From Pseudomonas cuatrocienegasensis (GTDB lineage: Bacteria > Pseudomonadota > Gammaproteobacteria > Pseudomonadales > Pseudomonadaceae): 64,000 nucleotides of DNA. Both the position numbers and the translations under genes were made by a program. This document shows positions 62,758-64,000 of the stretch, piece after piece. Positions within the stretch are counted from its first letter, which is position 1; each line of letters begins with the position of its first letter. A model generated the notes under the pieces. It was not told where the DNA came from. It did no database searches and saw only the letters and a program-made list of their open reading frames with translations. The stretch covers positions 1-64,000 of the forward strand of contig NZ_FOFP01000010.1 in NCBI RefSeq assembly GCF_900110925.1, read 5' to 3'.

Positions 62758-63297
62758 TCAGGAAGTCGTGGACGCCAGATAGTGCCGCAGCGCCTGCAGC
62801 GAATCCGGGCAGTAGTCGCGCTCGGCGGCTTCGGCCAGAGCCTGCTGCGGGGGAATGAAGCGTGCTTCCAGCACCTCTTCGGGCTGCAGCAGCAGCGGCG
62901 CATCGGAAACCGCCGAGAACACCGCGCACCACAGGCGATTGTCCGGCTGATCGAAGAAAAAGCGTCGGTGCGCGCGCAAGGTCACGCCGCTCACGCCTAA
63001 TTCCTCGAACAGCTCACGCGCCGCCGACTCTGCGTAGTCCTCGCCGGCCGCCACCATGCCGCCGGCGGCGACATCCCAGTACCCGGGATACACTGCCTTG
63101 CTCAGGGTGCGCCGGTGCACGCACAGCTCGCCACGGCTATTGAACAACAGAATAAAGGTGCCCCGACCGATCAGCCCGCGGGCACGCAACTCGGCGCGCG
63201 GCAGGCTGCCCAGCAGAACATCCTGCTCGTCCACCCAGGCGATCAGCTCGGCATCGGAGGCCGCACGGTGCGCGGCCTCACTGGCGCTATGCGACAC
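62758..63297 (-). CDS. NUDIX hydrolase
   Basis: The 179-residue protein starts MSHSASEAAHRAASDAELIA and has an IDI-like NUDIX core: RRTLSKAVYPGYWDVAAGGM, with the Nudix box GGMVAAGEDYAESAARELFE and ELG following. It hydrolyses a nucleoside diphosphate-linked substrate, not identified. The stop at 62758 leaves 227 bp without a gene before the SUI1 start; nothing is recognised there. Confidence 0.87.
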   Translation of the reverse strand: MSHSASEAAHRAASDAELIAWVDEQDVLLGSLPRAELRARGLIGRGTFILLFNSRGELCVHRRTLSKAVYPGYWDVAAGGMVAAGEDYAESAARELFEELGVSGVTLRAHRRFFFDQPDNRLWCAVFSAVSDAPLLLQPEEVLEARFIPPQQALAEAAERDYCPDSLQALRHYLASTTS

Positions 63298-63300
63298 GCC

Positions 63301-64000
63301 TCAACCCTGCGACAGCAGTTGACGCAGGTCGATCACCGCGGCATTGGCCCGCGAAATATAGTTGGCCATGACCAGCGAATGGTTGGCCAGCAAACCATAG
63401 CCGCTGCCGTTAAGGATCATCGGGCTCCACAGGGTTTCCTGGGCAGCCTCCAGCTCACGGATAATCTGCCGCACGCTGACGGTGGCATTCTTCTTGGCCA
63501 GTACATCGGCAAAGTCCACCTCGATCGCGCGCAGCAGGTGCGACAGCGCCCAGGCCTGGCCGCGTGCTTCGTAGAACACGTTATCGATCTGCAGCCATGG
63601 GGTTTCGTAGATGCGTTCGGTGACTTCCGGCACTTCGCCTTCGGCCAGGGTTGCTGGGTCTTTGGCATCAGTGTTCAGGCGCACCTGGCCGACACTCGCC
63701 GACAGGCGCTGCGACAACGAACCCAGACGCGTAGCTACATCGCCGAACCAGTTGTTCAGGTTGTCGGCGCGGGTATAGAACTGCGCATTCGACTGGCTCG
63801 GGTCGGCCAGGCGCGCCAGGTAGCGATCCAGCGAGGCAATACCGTCACGGTACTCGGCTTCCGAAGCCGGCAGCGCCCAGCTCTTGTTGTCGAAGTTGAA
63901 GCGCGGCTCGGCGCGCGCCAGGTCGGCGTCCTCAGTGGACTGCGACTGCGAGCGGGCGAAGTCCTTGCGCAGCGCGCGAGACAAGTCACGCACCTGCACC
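63301..64000 (-). CDS. DUF2333 family protein (5' end outside the window)
   Basis: The C-terminal 233 residues lie in the window; the frame continues past 64000 and the true start is not seen. Family marks include RFNFDNKSWALPASEAEYRD, QFYTRADNLNNWFGDVATRL and ILNGSGYGLLANHSLVMANY. DUF2333 has no known function. The stop lies 3 bp from the NUDIX ATG, so they are co-transcribed. Confidence 0.8.
   Translation of the reverse strand, partial: VQVRDLSRALRKDFARSQSQSTEDADLARAEPRFNFDNKSWALPASEAEYRDGIASLDRYLARLADPSQSNAQFYTRADNLNNWFGDVATRLGSLSQRLSASVGQVRLNTDAKDPATLAEGEVPEVTERIYETPWLQIDNVFYEARGQAWALSHLLRAIEVDFADVLAKKNATVSVRQIIRELEAAQETLWSPMILNGSGYGLLANHSLVMANYISRANAAVIDLRQLLSQG

Overview
The window is GC-rich chromosomal DNA from a Pseudomonas-type gammaproteobacterium. 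The gene content and order resemble P. aeruginosa neighbourhoods: a beta-alanine bau cluster followed by purine uptake and catabolism genes (PA0130-PA0148-like), then a speA / SUI1 / NUDIX / DUF2333 block (PA4839-PA4842-like). This synteny is from memory and was not searched. REP/REPIN-type intergenic repeats typical of pseudomonads are very abundant. No rRNA, tRNA, CRISPR array, integrase or plasmid origin was seen.

Layout. (1) 1-3760 is an accessory edge: an IS3-type orfA end, a gene-poor repeat-rich stretch, a two-TM protein resembling abortive-infection membrane proteins, a BRO-N protein with an unusual leader, and a REP-associated tyrosine transposase (RAYT) flanked by its likely REPs. 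(2) 3829-7853 is a bauC/mmsA-bauA pair divergent from a LysR gene (beta-alanine catabolism). (3) 8179-17462 holds an NCS2 permease, a Tat aldo/keto reductase, an NTP/NDP-exchanger-like transporter, a RutR-like TetR, a Pho-boxed PhoX phosphatase, a YigZ protein, a periplasmic ClpP-fold-like protein and a CitMHS transporter. (4) 17897-27977 is a purine module: a BMP-type ABC importer (ATPase, two permeases, binding protein), 8-oxoguanine deaminase, a 2OG-Fe(II)-type oxygenase and adenine deaminase, with sigma-54-like promoters before the ATPase and binding-protein genes. A MerR regulator divergent from a small membrane protein is embedded in it.

(5) 28134-30991 is a compact binding-protein / diguanylate cyclase / binding-protein gene set. 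(6) 31008-36926 is a metal/haem cluster: cytochrome b561, PepSY, a decayed 3' remnant of an OprC-like receptor, PCu(A)C chaperone, TonB receptor, PepSY-TM protein and DUF2946. (7) 36997-43621 holds a LysR divergent from an ABM monooxygenase and a quinone oxidoreductase, a PAS/GAF protein without an output domain, and a Bcr/CflA exporter divergent from a TetR with a TtgR-like operator. (8) 43601-47566 is copper homeostasis (copZ, secreted protein, copA, cueR) with two CueR-type promoters, one separated from copZ by a 192-bp mobile-like repeat. (9) 47632-64000 is mostly housekeeping: HAD, tesB, HDAC-like, topB, flavoprotein, CheY-CheC and PAS proteins, rhlE, exonuclease, NYN, speA, SUI1, NUDIX, DUF2333.

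The most unusual signal is in the repeats. Two 266-267-bp elements (49354-49619 and 54987-55253) share conserved loops, but all three of their long stems differ in sequence between the copies while keeping near-complete pairing. Three short outer-stem-only derivatives (16060, 31018, 57698) also occur. Several of these repeats sit exactly on stop codons, and one adds a tail to a cytochrome. A separate 140-154-bp family shows the same compensatory pattern in an inner stem.
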